From contig NZ_JAKCMV010000032.1 of the NCBI RefSeq assembly GCF_021440515.1, positions 1 to 64,000 of the forward strand: a DNA stretch of 64,000 nucleotides. The letters are read 5' to 3'. Below the pieces are notes generated by a model. That model searched no databases and was not told where the DNA came from. It saw only the letters and a list, made by a program, of their open reading frames with translations. This stretch comes from Enterobacter asburiae. GTDB lineage: Bacteria; Pseudomonadota; Gammaproteobacteria; Enterobacterales; Enterobacteriaceae. Shown here piece by piece: positions 23,930 through 34,089 of the stretch. The number at the start of each line of letters is the position of its first letter. Within the stretch, counting starts at the first letter, position 1. A program made the translations under genes and the position numbers.

Positions 23930-25345
23930 CTACTTGCTGCTGGACGACGTGCTTTCGAACTGCTGCGTCAGGTAGCTGCTGGTGTTGTTCAGTGACGTCA
24001 TCAGTACGTCCAGCTGGGTAAACTGGGCTTTGTACTGTGCCACTCGTGCGTCAATACGGGTGCTTACGGCGTTGTACTGCTCGGTCAGGTTGTTCAGCGT
24101 TTTGCTGACGCCGTCTTTAGCCGCCTGAATAATGCCTTTGCTGGAGAGCCAGTCGGTCAGGTTGGTCGCCATGTTGGTGGTGATGCCGGTAGTTTTACCG
24201 TCGCCCACAATCAGGTCTTTTACCGCCAGCGGGTTGTCCTTCAGCGTTTTTTCAAGCTTAGTGCTGTCCAGCGTCAGCTTACCGGTGCTCGGATCGGAGG
24301 TAATGCCGAGCTGAGACAGCGATTTATACGCCGTACCGCCCGCTGAGTTAGTGAGCAGCGCCTTCAGCTGAGTCTGGATCGTGCGCAGCGTGGTGTCGCC
24401 AAGCAGGGCGCCGTTGCTGGTATCCTGAGCGTCCGTTCCTGCATCCACTGCCGTATACTTGGTCAGGGAGGCAAAGCTGTCCTGCAAGGTGTTGTAGGCA
24501 TCCACCCAGGCTTTCAGCGCCGTTTCTGATTTCGAAATATCTTTAGTAATCGTCAGCGTCTGGTTGCCGGTGGTGACGTCGTTCAGGGTCAGGGTGATAT
24601 CTTCCAGCGCGTCGCTGATGGTGTTGCTGCTGTTTTCGATATCAACGTTGTTCACCTTGAGCTTCGCGTTCTGCGCGGTCACGCTTTCGGTCATGCCGTT
24701 GCTGCCGTCGGTGCTGGTGCCGTTGTAGCCCATAAAGGATTGCAGGGCGCTGTCGCCGCTTACGGCAATGCTTACCGCGTTGTCTGCACCGGTTTCGGTC
24801 GAGGTAATTGACAGACGATACTGCCCGTTCCCGACGTTAATAATACTGGCGGTCACGCCGGCATCGGCCTTGTTAATCGCGTCGCGAATGCCGTTCAGGG
24901 ACGAGTTTGCCGCGCTGATATCCACCGTTACCGGATCTTTTCCGTTCCCGGCGGTAAAGGTGATTTTGCTGTCCGACGAGGCGATCGCCGTTTTGTTGTC
25001 AGCCTGCGTGTTTTTAGTGGTCAGCGTCTGGGCCTGCGCCAGCTGAGACACGCTGATGGTATATTTTCCCGCAATCGCGCTGCCGGTCGTGGTGGCGCTA
25101 AAGGCCGTCGTGCTGCTTGACGTGCTGGTGGCCGTAAACAGGTCGGCTTTATTCAATGCGGTATTGGCGGTCTGAAACGCTTCCAGCGAGCTTTTTAACG
25201 TGCCGTAAGCGCTAAGCTTGGCGGTATAAGATGTCTGCTGTTTGGAGATAGGGGTCAGCTGCGTTTTCTCAGCAGCGGTCAGGCTGTCCAAAATATCACT
25301 TAATTGCAGACCCGAACCCACTCCCAGCGTTGAAATACTTGCCAT
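23930..25345 (-). CDS. fliD: FliD, filament cap protein
   Basis: The pentameric cap (hook-associated protein 2) that folds flagellin at the filament tip. The 471 residues have the conserved N-terminal MASISTLGVGSGLQLSDILD and C-terminal coiled-coil ends (YNAVSTRIDARVAQYKAQFTQLDVLM) around a Thr/Ser-rich variable middle. It is transcribed away from fliC from a perfect sigma-28 promoter and followed by fliS and fliT. Confidence 0.95.
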   Translation of the reverse strand: MASISTLGVGSGLQLSDILDSLTAAEKTQLTPISKQQTSYTAKLSAYGTLKSSLEAFQTANTALNKADLFTATSTSSSTTAFSATTTGSAIAGKYTISVSQLAQAQTLTTKNTQADNKTAIASSDSKITFTAGNGKDPVTVDISAANSSLNGIRDAINKADAGVTASIINVGNGQYRLSITSTETGADNAVSIAVSGDSALQSFMGYNGTSTDGSNGMTESVTAQNAKLKVNNVDIENSSNTISDALEDITLTLNDVTTGNQTLTITKDISKSETALKAWVDAYNTLQDSFASLTKYTAVDAGTDAQDTSNGALLGDTTLRTIQTQLKALLTNSAGGTAYKSLSQLGITSDPSTGKLTLDSTKLEKTLKDNPLAVKDLIVGDGKTTGITTNMATNLTDWLSSKGIIQAAKDGVSKTLNNLTEQYNAVSTRIDARVAQYKAQFTQLDVLMTSLNNTSSYLTQQFESTSSSSK

Positions 25346-25387
25346 ATTTAATCCTTAATCTGTTGACACGTAGAACGAATACTGGGG

Positions 25388-25414
25388 TTATCGGCCTCAT
25401 TACGGGAAAGTTTA
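25388..25414 (-). promoter_or_regulatory. Sigma-28 promoter of fliDST
   Basis: On the minus strand this reads TAAA, 15 bases, then GCCGATAA, an exact match to the FliA (sigma-28) consensus with the preferred spacing. It lies 43 bases upstream of the fliD start. Confidence 0.92.
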
Positions 25415-25507
25415 CGGCGAATTTCTTTTTTTTAATGGCGGGAATAACGCTAATAGAGAAGAGTAATTCTGTGGCTAAAAAAATTATCGCGATCCTGAAA
25501 AAAAATC

Positions 25508-25534
25508 TAAAGGTTGGTTTGGACCAGACGATAA
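25508..25534 (+). promoter_or_regulatory. Sigma-28 promoter of fliC
   Basis: TAAA at 25508-25511, 15 bases, then GACGATAA at 25527-25534, one mismatch from the sigma-28 consensus. It lies 80 bases upstream of the fliC start, giving a leader of about 70 bases. Confidence 0.92.
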
Positions 25535-25613
25535 CACCTTTGACGGCGATGAAGCCGAAGGGTGGAAACCCAAATCTCATCCACAGATTTGATGAACAAC
25601 AGGAAACGTAATC

Positions 25614-26822
25614 ATGGCACAGTACATTAATACCAACAGCCTCTCGCTGATCACTCAGAACAACATCAACAAGAACCAGTCCGCTCTGTCTTCTTCTATC
25701 GAGCGTCTGTCTTCTGGTCTGCGTATCAACAGCGCGAAAGACGATGCTGCTGGTCAGGCGATCGCTAACCGCTTCACCTCTAACATCAAAGGTCTGACTC
25801 AGGCTGCACGTAACGCTAACGACGGTATCTCTGTTGCACAGACTACTGAAGGCGCATTGTCTGAAATCAACAACAACTTGCAGCGTATCCGTGAACTGAC
25901 TGTTCAGTCTCAGACTGGTACCAACTCCGATTCCGACCTGTCTTCAATCCAGGACGAAATCAAATCCCGTCTGTCTGAAATCGACCGTGTATCTGGTCAG
26001 ACTCAGTTCAACGGCGTGAACGTACTGGCTAAAGACGGCAAAATGAACATCCAGGTTGGTGCAAATGATGGCGAAACCATCACTATCGATCTGAAGAAAA
26101 TTGATTCAAAAACTCTGGGTCTGGATAGCTTCAACGTCAATGGTCCCAAAGATGAAAAAGGGACCCTGGGTACAGCCGCTAACACAGACTTTACTGCTTA
26201 CTACGGTTCTACCACCAGCGTAACTAAAGCAACTGTAACTGAAAAAAATGCCAACGATTTAGCGACCCGTCTTGGTGTGGGTAATGCAAGTGTCGCGTTA
26301 AAAGGCGACGAAGTTTACAAAGATGACAACGGTAATCTGTTTGCCAAAGTAACTATTACTCCTGCAAACGCTGCGGAAGTTAACAACCTGAAAGCAAACG
26401 GTTTTGAAAGCGAAGCAACAAAACCTAAAGAATATTTCATTGCGCTGGATCCTCAGGCAGCAGTTACCACAGCAGGCGGCGACACTGCTGCCTTCACTAT
26501 CGATACTTCTAGCCTGAGCCTGAAAAACCTGACTACCGGTTCTTCTTCTAACCCACTGGCTAAACTGGACGAAGCCATCGCGTCTGTTGACCAGTTCCGT
26601 TCTTCCCTGGGTGCTGTGCAGAACCGTCTGAGCTCTGCGGTAACCAACCTGAACAACACCACTACCAACCTGTCTGAAGCGCAGTCCCGTATTCAGGACG
26701 CCGACTATGCGACCGAAGTGTCCAACATGTCTAAAGCGCAGATCATCCAGCAGGCCGGTAACTCCGTGCTGTCTAAAGCTAACCAGGTTCCTCAGCAGGT
26801 TCTGTCTCTGCTGCAAGGCTAA
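25614..26822 (+). CDS. fliC: FliC, flagellin
   Basis: The filament subunit. The 402 residues have highly conserved D0/D1 ends: AQYINTNSLSLITQNNINK and the D1 block LQRIRELTVQ, the part seen by TLR5 and needed for polymerisation, at the N-terminus; RSSLGAVQNRLSSAVTNL and the terminal QQVLSLLQG at the C-terminus. The middle (about 185-300) is a short, Lys/Asn/Thr-rich variable domain, so the protein is shorter than many E. coli flagellins (about 500). The variable part is more A-rich at DNA level than the flanks. No fliB methylase, fljB or invertase is nearby, so phase variation is not indicated here. Confidence 0.97.
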   Translation: MAQYINTNSLSLITQNNINKNQSALSSSIERLSSGLRINSAKDDAAGQAIANRFTSNIKGLTQAARNANDGISVAQTTEGALSEINNNLQRIRELTVQSQTGTNSDSDLSSIQDEIKSRLSEIDRVSGQTQFNGVNVLAKDGKMNIQVGANDGETITIDLKKIDSKTLGLDSFNVNGPKDEKGTLGTAANTDFTAYYGSTTSVTKATVTEKNANDLATRLGVGNASVALKGDEVYKDDNGNLFAKVTITPANAAEVNNLKANGFESEATKPKEYFIALDPQAAVTTAGGDTAAFTIDTSSLSLKNLTTGSSSNPLAKLDEAIASVDQFRSSLGAVQNRLSSAVTNLNNTTTNLSEAQSRIQDADYATEVSNMSKAQIIQQAGNSVLSKANQVPQQVLSLLQG

Positions 26823-26838
26823 TCGCCTGAATACGCTC

Positions 26839-26864
26839 AAACCCCGCTTCTGCGGGGTTTTTTA
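26839..26864 (+). terminator. Rho-independent terminator of fliC
   Basis: ACCCCGC facing GCGGGGT with a TTCT loop, followed by a T run, 18 bases after the fliC stop. In E. coli the fliC 3' region also yields the sRNA FliX; I cannot tell from sequence whether that is so here. Confidence 0.88.
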
Positions 26865-26952
26865 CTTGCCGCTTTTATTCGTAACCCCCAAATAACCCCC
26901 CATTTCACCCACTATTCATCCAATTAAAACCCCTCCAGAATCGGATAATCAT

Positions 26953-26960
26953 GCCGATAA
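26953..26960 (+). promoter_or_regulatory. Sigma-28 type -10 element upstream of fliA
   Basis: GCCGATAA, identical to the sigma-28 -10 consensus, 25 bases before the fliA start. No good TAAA box stands exactly 15 bases ahead, so the promoter would be weak or differently spaced. E. coli fliA is driven by both FlhDC/sigma-70 and FliA. Confidence 0.55.
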
Positions 26961-26985
26961 CTCAATTAACGCAGGGCTGTTTATC

Positions 26986-27705
26986 GTGAATTCACTCTAT
27001 ACCGCTGAAGGTGTAATGGATAAACACTCGCTGTGGCAGCGTTATGTCCCGCTGGTGCGTCACGAAGCATTGCGCCTCCAGGTGCGGTTGCCGGCGAGCG
27101 TGGAACTGGACGATCTGCTACAGGCGGGCGGTATCGGGTTATTGAATGCAGTTGACCGATACGACGCTCTGCAAGGAACGGCATTTACGACTTACGCAGT
27201 ACAGCGTATTCGTGGAGCGATGCTGGACGAATTGCGCAGCCGCGACTGGGTGCCGCGCAGCGTTCGCCGCAACGCCCGCGAAGTGGCACATGCGATGGGG
27301 CAGCTGGAACAGGAGCTGGGACGAAACGCGACGGAAACGGAAGTGGCGGAACGTCTTGGTATCGCTGTTGAAGAGTATCGTCAGATGTTGCTCGATACCA
27401 ATAATAGCCAGCTCTTCTCTTATGACGAGTGGCGCGAAGAGCATGGCGATAGCATCGAGCTGGTGACCGATGAACACCAGCAGGAAAACCCGTTACACCA
27501 CTTAATGGAAGGGAATTTACGCCACCGCGTGATGGAAGCGATTGAAGCTTTACCCGAGCGCGAACAGCTGGTGTTAACCCTCTATTATCAGGAAGAGCTG
27601 AATCTGAAAGAGATTGGTGCTGTTCTTGAAGTGGGCGAGTCGCGGGTCAGCCAGCTGCACAGCCAGGCCATCAAACGCTTACGTACCAAGCTGGGTAAGT
27701 TATAG
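26986..27705 (+). CDS. fliA: FliA, flagellar sigma factor sigma-28
   Basis: Directs RNA polymerase to class III flagellar and chemotaxis promoters and is held by FlgM until the hook is finished. The 239 residues have region 2 (VELDDLLQAGGIGLLNAVDRYD, FTTYAVQRIRGAMLDELR), region 3 (RNATETEVAERLGI) and region 4 with the helix-turn-helix (LNLKEIGAVLEVGESRVSQLHSQAIKRL). The start is a GTG at 26986 giving MNSLYTAEGVMDK, as in E. coli, with an AGGG nine bases upstream. It is followed by fliZ after 54 bases. Confidence 0.97.
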   Translation: MNSLYTAEGVMDKHSLWQRYVPLVRHEALRLQVRLPASVELDDLLQAGGIGLLNAVDRYDALQGTAFTTYAVQRIRGAMLDELRSRDWVPRSVRRNAREVAHAMGQLEQELGRNATETEVAERLGIAVEEYRQMLLDTNNSQLFSYDEWREEHGDSIELVTDEHQQENPLHHLMEGNLRHRVMEAIEALPEREQLVLTLYYQEELNLKEIGAVLEVGESRVSQLHSQAIKRLRTKLGKL

Positions 27706-27759
27706 GTGATTGATTCGCCTGAAAAATGCCGCACAACGTATTGACAACCAGGAGTTATC

Positions 27760-28311
27760 ATGACGGTGCAGCAACCTAAAAGACGGCCACTAAGCCGCTA
27801 CCTGAAAGACTTTAAACACAGCCAGACGCATTGCGCCCACTGTAATAAATTACTCGACCGCATCACGCTGGTTCGTCGCGGTGAGATCGTCAATAAAATT
27901 GCGATCTCGCGCCTTGATACCTTAATGGATGAATCCGCGTGGCTCGAAGAGCAAAAAGAGTGGGTAGCGCTTTGCCGTTTCTGTGGCGATCTCCATTGCA
28001 AAGAGCAAAGCGACTTCTTCGATATTATCGGCTTCAAGCAGTTCCTGTTTGAACAAACGGAGATGAGCCACGGCACCGTGCGCGAATACGTGGTTCGCCT
28101 GCGTCGCCTGGGGCAGCATCTGACCGTACAAAACATCTCCCGCGACCTGCTGAAAACCGGCTATCTGGATGAAAATCTGGAGCCGTGGCTGCCTGCCACC
28201 AGCACCAATAATTACCGGATCGCGCTGCGTAAGTACGCGCAATATAAGGTACAAATGCCGGGTGCGATAAAGCAGAAAGTCCACGCCGGGGCAACTTCTG
28301 ATATATATTAA
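27760..28311 (+). CDS. fliZ: FliZ, anti-RpoS motility regulator
   Basis: A 183-residue DNA-binding protein that in E. coli occupies RpoS-type promoters and so blocks curli and stress genes while cells are motile; in Salmonella it also stabilises FlhDC activity. It has the core-binding fold of tyrosine recombinases without a catalytic domain; Cys pairs CAHC and CRFC near residues 26-75 and the basic stretch YVVRLRRLGQHL are visible. It lies downstream of fliA in the same unit. Confidence 0.93.
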   Translation: MTVQQPKRRPLSRYLKDFKHSQTHCAHCNKLLDRITLVRRGEIVNKIAISRLDTLMDESAWLEEQKEWVALCRFCGDLHCKEQSDFFDIIGFKQFLFEQTEMSHGTVREYVVRLRRLGQHLTVQNISRDLLKTGYLDENLEPWLPATSTNNYRIALRKYAQYKVQMPGAIKQKVHAGATSDIY

Positions 28312-28397
28312 CATTGCATAAGATGTAGCGCAGCCGCCTTTGACGTCACAGGCGATTTCACTACACTACACAAAAAAACCACTATATCGGGGTATCT

Positions 28398-29198
28398 ATG
28401 AAATTTGCACTTCTGGGCCGTCAGGCGCTGATGGGCGTTATGGCCGTCGCGCTGGTGGCGGGCATGAGCGTTAAAACCTTCGCAGCCGAAAATCTGCTGA
28501 ATAAAGTTAAAGAGCGCGGCACGCTGCTGGTAGGGCTGGAAGGAACCTATCCTCCGTTCAGCTTCCAGGGCGATGACGGCAAGCTGACCGGGTTTGAAGT
28601 GGAGTTTGCCGAAGAGCTGGCGAAACACCTCGGCGTGAAAGCGTCCCTGAAACCGACCAAATGGGACGGTATGCTGGCGTCGCTGGACTCCAAACGTATC
28701 GACGTGGTCATCAACCAGGTGACCATTTCTGACGAGCGTAAGAAGAAGTATGACTTCTCCACGCCGTACACCGTGTCCGGGATCCAGGCGCTGGTGAAGA
28801 AAGGTAACGAAGGCTCTATCAAGTCCGCTGCCGATCTGAAAGGCAAAAAAGTCGGTGTCGGTCTGGGAACAAACTACGAAGAGTGGCTGCGCCAGAACGT
28901 GCAGGGCGTGGACATCCGTACCTATGATGATGACCCGACCAAATACCAGGATCTGCGCGTAGGCCGTATTGACGCCATCCTCGTTGACCGTCTGGCCGCG
29001 CTGGATCTGGTGAAGAAAACCAACAATACTCTGGCCGTTGCGGGCGATGCGTTCTCCCGTCAGGAGTCCGGCGTGGCGGTACGCAAAGGCAATGAAGATC
29101 TGGTGAAAGCCATCGACGCCGCCATTGCGGATATGCAGAAAGACGGCAGCCTGAAGGCGCTCTCTGAGAAGTGGTTCGGCGCTGACGTAACCAAATAA
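28398..29198 (+). CDS. tcyJ: TcyJ (FliY), periplasmic cystine-binding protein
   Basis: The periplasmic receptor for L-cystine feeding the TcyLN transporter; it also binds related compounds such as diaminopimelate. The 266 residues start with a cleavable signal peptide (KFALLGRQALMGVMAVALVAG...TFA). The mature part belongs to the family 3 solute-binding proteins, with the ERGTLLVGLEGTYPPFSF signature. It is followed by a strong terminator, so the receptor is made in excess over dcyD and the membrane parts. Despite the name fliY it has no flagellar structural role. Confidence 0.95.
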   Translation: MKFALLGRQALMGVMAVALVAGMSVKTFAAENLLNKVKERGTLLVGLEGTYPPFSFQGDDGKLTGFEVEFAEELAKHLGVKASLKPTKWDGMLASLDSKRIDVVINQVTISDERKKKYDFSTPYTVSGIQALVKKGNEGSIKSAADLKGKKVGVGLGTNYEEWLRQNVQGVDIRTYDDDPTKYQDLRVGRIDAILVDRLAALDLVKKTNNTLAVAGDAFSRQESGVAVRKGNEDLVKAIDAAIADMQKDGSLKALSEKWFGADVTK

Positions 29199-29212
29199 GT
29201 CTTTGACCGATA

Positions 29213-29242
29213 AAAAAAGGCGCTTTTAAAAGCGCCTTTTTT
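29213..29242 (+). terminator. Terminator after tcyJ
   Basis: AAAAAGGCGCTTTT facing AAAAGCGCCTTTTT with a very short loop and a T run, 15 bases after the tcyJ stop. It partly separates tcyJ from dcyD. Confidence 0.9.
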
Positions 29243-29284
29243 ATTTCTGACGCGTCTGCGTGCATAATGAAAAATATCAGATGA

Positions 29285-30292
<1,008 letters not shown>

Positions 30293-30313
30293 ACATCAGG
30301 TCGAAAAATAATA

Positions 30314-30982
30314 ATGCAAGAAAGTATTCAACTGGTTATTGATTCGCTGCCGTATCTGCTGAAGGGCGCGGTGTTCACCTTGCAGCTCAGTATCGGCGGG
30401 ATGTTCTTCGGTCTGGTGCTCGGGTTTGTGCTGGCGCTGATGCGTATGTCGCCGATCCTGCCGGTACGCTGGCTGGCGCGTTTTTACATCTCCGTGTTTC
30501 GCGGTACGCCGCTTATCGCCCAGCTCTTTATGATCTACTACGGCCTGCCGCAGTTTGGTATCGAGCTGGATCCGATCCCGGCGGCGATGATTGGCCTGTC
30601 GCTGAACACCGCGGCCTATACCTCCGAAACCCTGCGTGCGGCGATTTCGTCCATCGATAAAGGGCAGTGGGAGGCCGCAGCCAGTATCGGGATGACCCCG
30701 TGGCAGACGCTGCGTCGGGCGATACTGCCGCAGGCGGCGCGCGTGGCGCTGCCGCCGCTCAGCAACAGCTTTATCAGCCTGGTGAAAGACACCTCGCTGG
30801 CGGCCACCATTCAGGTGCCCGAGCTGTTCCGCCAGGCGCAGCTGATTACCTCCCGCACGCTGGAGGTGTTCACCATGTATCTGGCCGCATCCCTCATCTA
30901 CTGGGTGATGGCAACGGTGCTGTCCGCGCTGCAAAACTACTTTGAAAATCAGCTGAACCGCCAGGAGCGTGATCCGAAATGA
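30314..30982 (+). CDS. tcyL: TcyL (YecS), cystine ABC transporter permease
   Basis: The inner-membrane subunit of the L-cystine importer. The 222 residues contain about five helices and the amino-acid-permease loop EAAASIGMTPWQTLRRAILPQAARVALPP cut to its core EAAASIGMTPWQTLRR that docks the ATPase. It overlaps tcyN by four bases. Confidence 0.94.
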   Translation: MQESIQLVIDSLPYLLKGAVFTLQLSIGGMFFGLVLGFVLALMRMSPILPVRWLARFYISVFRGTPLIAQLFMIYYGLPQFGIELDPIPAAMIGLSLNTAAYTSETLRAAISSIDKGQWEAAASIGMTPWQTLRRAILPQAARVALPPLSNSFISLVKDTSLAATIQVPELFRQAQLITSRTLEVFTMYLAASLIYWVMATVLSALQNYFENQLNRQERDPK

Positions 30983-31731
30983 GTGCTATCGACGTCAAAA
31001 ACCTGGTAAAAAAATTCCACGGCCAGACGGTGCTTCACGGCATCGATCTTGAGGTGGAGCAGGGGGAAGTGGTGGCGATTATCGGGCCGAGCGGCTCGGG
31101 CAAAACCACCCTGCTGCGCAGTATTAATCTACTGGAACAGCCCGAGGGCGGAACCATTCGCGTGGGTGATATCACCATTGATACCGCCAAATCCATCAGC
31201 CAGCAGAAAGGGCTGATCCGCAGGCTGCGCCAGCATGTCGGGTTTGTTTTCCAGAGCTTCAACCTTTTCCCGCACCGTACCGTGCTGGAGAACATTATTG
31301 AAGGGCCGGTCATCGTAAAAGGTGAACCTAAGGACGAAGCGACCGCCCGCGCCCGCGAGCTGCTGGCAAAGGTGGGGCTGGCGGGTAAAGAGACCAGCTA
31401 TCCGCGCCGCCTCTCGGGCGGGCAGCAGCAGCGCGTTGCCATCGCGCGTGCGCTGGCGATGCGCCCGGACGTGATCTTATTCGATGAACCGACCTCAGCG
31501 CTGGATCCAGAGCTGGTGGGCGAGGTGCTCAACACCATCCGCCAGCTGGCGCAGGAGAAACGCACGATGGTGATTGTGACCCATGAGATGAGCTTCGCCA
31601 GAGATGTGGCGGACAGGGCAATCTTCATGGATCAGGGGCGCATTGTGGAGCAGGGGCCAGCGAAAGACCTCTTCACCCGTCCGCAGCAGCCGCGCACCCG
31701 CCAGTTCCTTGAAAAGTTCCTTATGCAGTAG
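30979..31731 (+). CDS. tcyN: TcyN (YecC), cystine ABC transporter ATPase
   Basis: The ATP-binding subunit of the cystine importer, 250 residues. Walker A is IGPSGSGKTTLL (residues about 35-46), the ABC signature LSGGQQQRVAIARAL, Walker B VILFDEPTSALDP and the switch His in VIVTHEMSFA. The ATGA overlap couples it to tcyL. It is the last gene of the dcyD-tcyL-tcyN unit. Confidence 0.95.
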   Translation: MSAIDVKNLVKKFHGQTVLHGIDLEVEQGEVVAIIGPSGSGKTTLLRSINLLEQPEGGTIRVGDITIDTAKSISQQKGLIRRLRQHVGFVFQSFNLFPHRTVLENIIEGPVIVKGEPKDEATARARELLAKVGLAGKETSYPRRLSGGQQQRVAIARALAMRPDVILFDEPTSALDPELVGEVLNTIRQLAQEKRTMVIVTHEMSFARDVADRAIFMDQGRIVEQGPAKDLFTRPQQPRTRQFLEKFLMQ

Positions 31732-31744
31732 TATTTTTGCCCTT

Positions 31745-31775
31745 ATTTGCTCCAGTTATTCTGGCTGGAGCAAAT
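31745..31775 (+). terminator. Hairpin after tcyN
   Basis: An 11-base perfect stem, ATTTGCTCCAG facing CTGGAGCAAAT, with a nine-base loop, 13 bases after the tcyN stop. The T tail is poor, so termination may be incomplete or the stem may mainly protect the 3' end. Confidence 0.6.
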
Positions 31776-31952
31776 ATTACGCCACTAACGGCTCGGTGGT
31801 GCTCTCATTATTCCGCTTGGCTCGGAAAAACCGTATTAAATCTAAAGATAATCATCATAAAACCGATATTTTGTGGTTCTAAATAAGTTTTCTGTGTTAG
31901 TTTATATTCACCATAATAATGATTATCTTTTCAGAGGCTTCATTTAGTTAGT

Positions 31953-32675
31953 ATGAAGGAAAGCGACTTTTTCACATGGCGTCGGGAATGCTTTCTGCGG
32001 TTTCAGGAAATGACAACCGCCAGTGACGTATATCTTGAGCTACAGCAACAAACTCAGGCACTTGAGTTTGATTATTTCTCACTCTGCGTTCGACATCCTG
32101 TGCCATTCACCCGTCCTAAAATTTCAGTGCATTCAACCTATCCCGGGCAGTGGATGGCGCATTATCAGTCAGAGAATTATTTCGCTATCGATCCGGTATT
32201 GAAACCTGAGAATTTCATGCACGGCCATTTACCCTGGACGGATGAATTATTCGCAGAATCTCAGCAATTATGGGACGGCGCGCGCGACCACGGTATTCGA
32301 AAGGGAATAACGCAATGCCTGATGTTACCCAATCATGCGCTCGGGTTCCTGTCCGTATCGCGCGCCAGCGTGGCGGATAATTCGCTCATTGGCGAAGAGA
32401 TGGAGCTGCGCTTACAGATGCTGGTGCAAATGGCCTTAACGTCTTTACTTCGATTAGAGCATGAGACCGTCATGCCGCCGGAAATGAAATTCAGCAAGCG
32501 CGAGAAGGAAATTCTGAAGTGGACGGCAGAAGGGAAGACCTCAGCGGAAATAGCGATTATTCTCTCTATCTCGGAAAATACCGTTAACTTCCATCAGAAG
32601 AATATGCAGAAGAAGTTTAATGCGCCGAACAAAACGCAGATTGCCTGCTACGCAGCGGCTACGGGGCTTATCTGA
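31953..32675 (+). CDS. sdiA: SdiA, orphan LuxR-type quorum-signal receptor
   Basis: Binds N-acyl-homoserine lactones made by other bacteria and regulates transcription; no LuxI synthase is present nearby, the usual solo arrangement. The 240 residues have an N-terminal autoinducer-binding domain (conserved YDYFSLCVRH-like segment and W, Y, D residues, RKGITQCLMLPN) and a C-terminal LuxR helix-turn-helix (FSKREKEILKWTAEGKTSAEIA, SENTVNFHQKNMQKKF). It is directly upstream of yecF and uvrY; E. coli SdiA activates uvrY. Confidence 0.95.
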   Translation: MKESDFFTWRRECFLRFQEMTTASDVYLELQQQTQALEFDYFSLCVRHPVPFTRPKISVHSTYPGQWMAHYQSENYFAIDPVLKPENFMHGHLPWTDELFAESQQLWDGARDHGIRKGITQCLMLPNHALGFLSVSRASVADNSLIGEEMELRLQMLVQMALTSLLRLEHETVMPPEMKFSKREKEILKWTAEGKTSAEIAIILSISENTVNFHQKNMQKKFNAPNKTQIACYAAATGLI

Positions 32676-32707
32676 AACCACCTAACGTTCTGCGTGTCAG
32701 GCGAGAC

Positions 32708-32743
32708 AACGGCTGAATGCTTGCGCATCCAGCCGTTTTTTTT
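32708..32743. terminator. Bidirectional terminator between sdiA and yecF
   Basis: AACGGCTG facing CAGCCGTT with a run of eight T on the plus strand, 33 bases after the sdiA stop and touching the stop of convergent yecF. Confidence 0.85.
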
Positions 32744-32966
32744 ACTGGCGGTAAGCTTGTTTAATCTGCTTAACCGTATTGGCAAATACCGCAGACTCAG
32801 CCTGGTCTTCCATTTGTGCGATTTGCTTTTCCATCTTAATGATCACACGGCCTGCGTCAGCCTGGCCCATTGCCTGCAACATCAGCGTCAGTAAAGACTT
32901 CAGGCAGTTAACTTCCTGTGCCAGCTCCTGGCTATTTTCCGCAGTGGCGAATTCAGGTGAGCTCAT
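32742..32966 (-). CDS. yecF: YecF, small DUF2594 protein
   Basis: A 74-residue acidic helical protein ([27 protein letters not shown]) matching E. coli YecF. Function unknown. It has a convincing GAGGAAAAT before the ATG at 32966 and lies convergent to sdiA. Confidence 0.83.
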   Translation of the reverse strand: MSSPEFATAENSQELAQEVNCLKSLLTLMLQAMGQADAGRVIIKMEKQIAQMEDQAESAVFANTVKQIKQAYRQ

Positions 32967-33432
32967 TTATTTTCCTCATTATAAAACTGCGCTTGAGCGC
33001 GACGATGAAAGTGAAGGCGGCGGAGTATACCACAAGCCGCATCAAAAAAAGCATTGGTTGTTTTTTATACTTTTCCTCTTTTTGTTTATTCGCATAAACA
33101 ACGAGCGAGGGTAATCTGCACGACAGATTATCTGCTATTAAATGTTTATCAGCGGTGTGCCTGCCGTTAATTATTGTTACAAATATGAGAATTCTGTTTT
33201 TTGCCAGAACGTTTTGGGACTGTATCGTAACTTTTTGAATACAGTTGCTCAAAAATAGTCTTAAAAGCGCGGAATTCGCAGGTTTCCTTTCCACCTGCTG
33301 TACAGGCTCATTTCCAAAAACGAGAGCAAAATCCAATAGCGCGTTTTTTAGCGTTTTAATCTTGTGAGGAAAACCGTTAATATAACTCGATTAGCAGTCA
33401 GTAGCGTTATCCCTATTCTGGAGACATTTCCT
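32967..33432. promoter_or_regulatory. yecF / uvrY regulatory region
   Basis: 466 bases without a gene. It contains promoters for divergent yecF and uvrY. It is AT-rich, with a small stem GTTTAT-TCGC-ATAAAC near 33086-33101 and a second stem-like pair TCTGCACGACAGA near 33115. E. coli uvrY is controlled by SdiA, but I see no confident SdiA box. No ORF with family support is present. Confidence 0.45.
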
Positions 33433-34089
33433 TTGATCAACGTTCTTCTTGTTGATGACCACGAACTGGTGCGCGCAGGGATACGACGCATTCTTGAAGA
33501 CATAAAGGGTATCAAAGTTGCCGGTGAAGTCTGCTGTGGCGAAGACGCGGTAAAATGGTGTCGCGCTAACTCGGCTGACGTGGTGCTTATGGATATGAAC
33601 ATGCCGGGTATCGGTGGGCTTGAAGCCACCCGCAAAATTGCCCGCACCTTTATTGACACTAAAGTCATCATGCTGACCGTACACACCGAAAACCCGCTGC
33701 CCGCCAAAGTCATGCAGGCTGGCGCTGCCGGGTATCTCAGTAAAGGTGCCGCACCGCAGGAAGTGGTCAATGCTATCCGTTCAGTGTATGCCGGTCAGCG
33801 TTACATCGCGTCGGACATCGCTCAACAAATGGCGTTGAGTCAGATTGAGCCTGAAAAAACGGAATCGCCGTTCGCCAGTTTGTCTGAGCGCGAATTGCAG
33901 ATTATGCTGATGATTACCAAAGGTCAGAAAGTTAACGAAATTTCTGAGCAACTTAATCTCAGCCCGAAAACGGTGAACAGCTACCGCTACCGTATGTTCA
34001 GTAAATTGAACATTCACGGCGATGTCGAACTGACTCACCTGGCCATTCGCCACGGTCTGTGCAATGCGGAAACCATAATAAGCCAGTGA
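33433..34089 (+). CDS. uvrY: UvrY, BarA-partner response regulator (TTG start)
   Basis: The response regulator of the BarA-UvrY (GacSA) two-component system; it activates the CsrB/CsrC RNAs and so relieves CsrA control of carbon storage, biofilm and motility. The 218 residues have a receiver domain with D54 in [10 protein letters not shown] and Lys in GYLSKGA, and a LuxR-type helix-turn-helix ([21 protein letters not shown]). The start is TTG at 33433 ([11 protein letters not shown]), nine bases after GGAG. The frame opens earlier at 33364, without family support. It overlaps uvrC by four bases. Confidence 0.95.
   Translation: MINVLLVDDHELVRAGIRRILEDIKGIKVAGEVCCGEDAVKWCRANSADVVLMDMNMPGIGGLEATRKIARTFIDTKVIMLTVHTENPLPAKVMQAGAAGYLSKGAAPQEVVNAIRSVYAGQRYIASDIAQQMALSQIEPEKTESPFASLSERELQIMLMITKGQKVNEISEQLNLSPKTVNSYRYRMFSKLNIHGDVELTHLAIRHGLCNAETIISQ

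Noticed and set aside
25330-25611. 93-codon open frame on the plus strand between fliD and fliC
   Set aside because: It covers two perfect sigma-28 promoters and the fliC leader, which must be non-coding.
26924-26960. Full sigma-28 promoter of fliA using TAAA at 26924
   Set aside because: The spacing to GCCGATAA is 25 bases instead of 15, so only the -10 element is reported.
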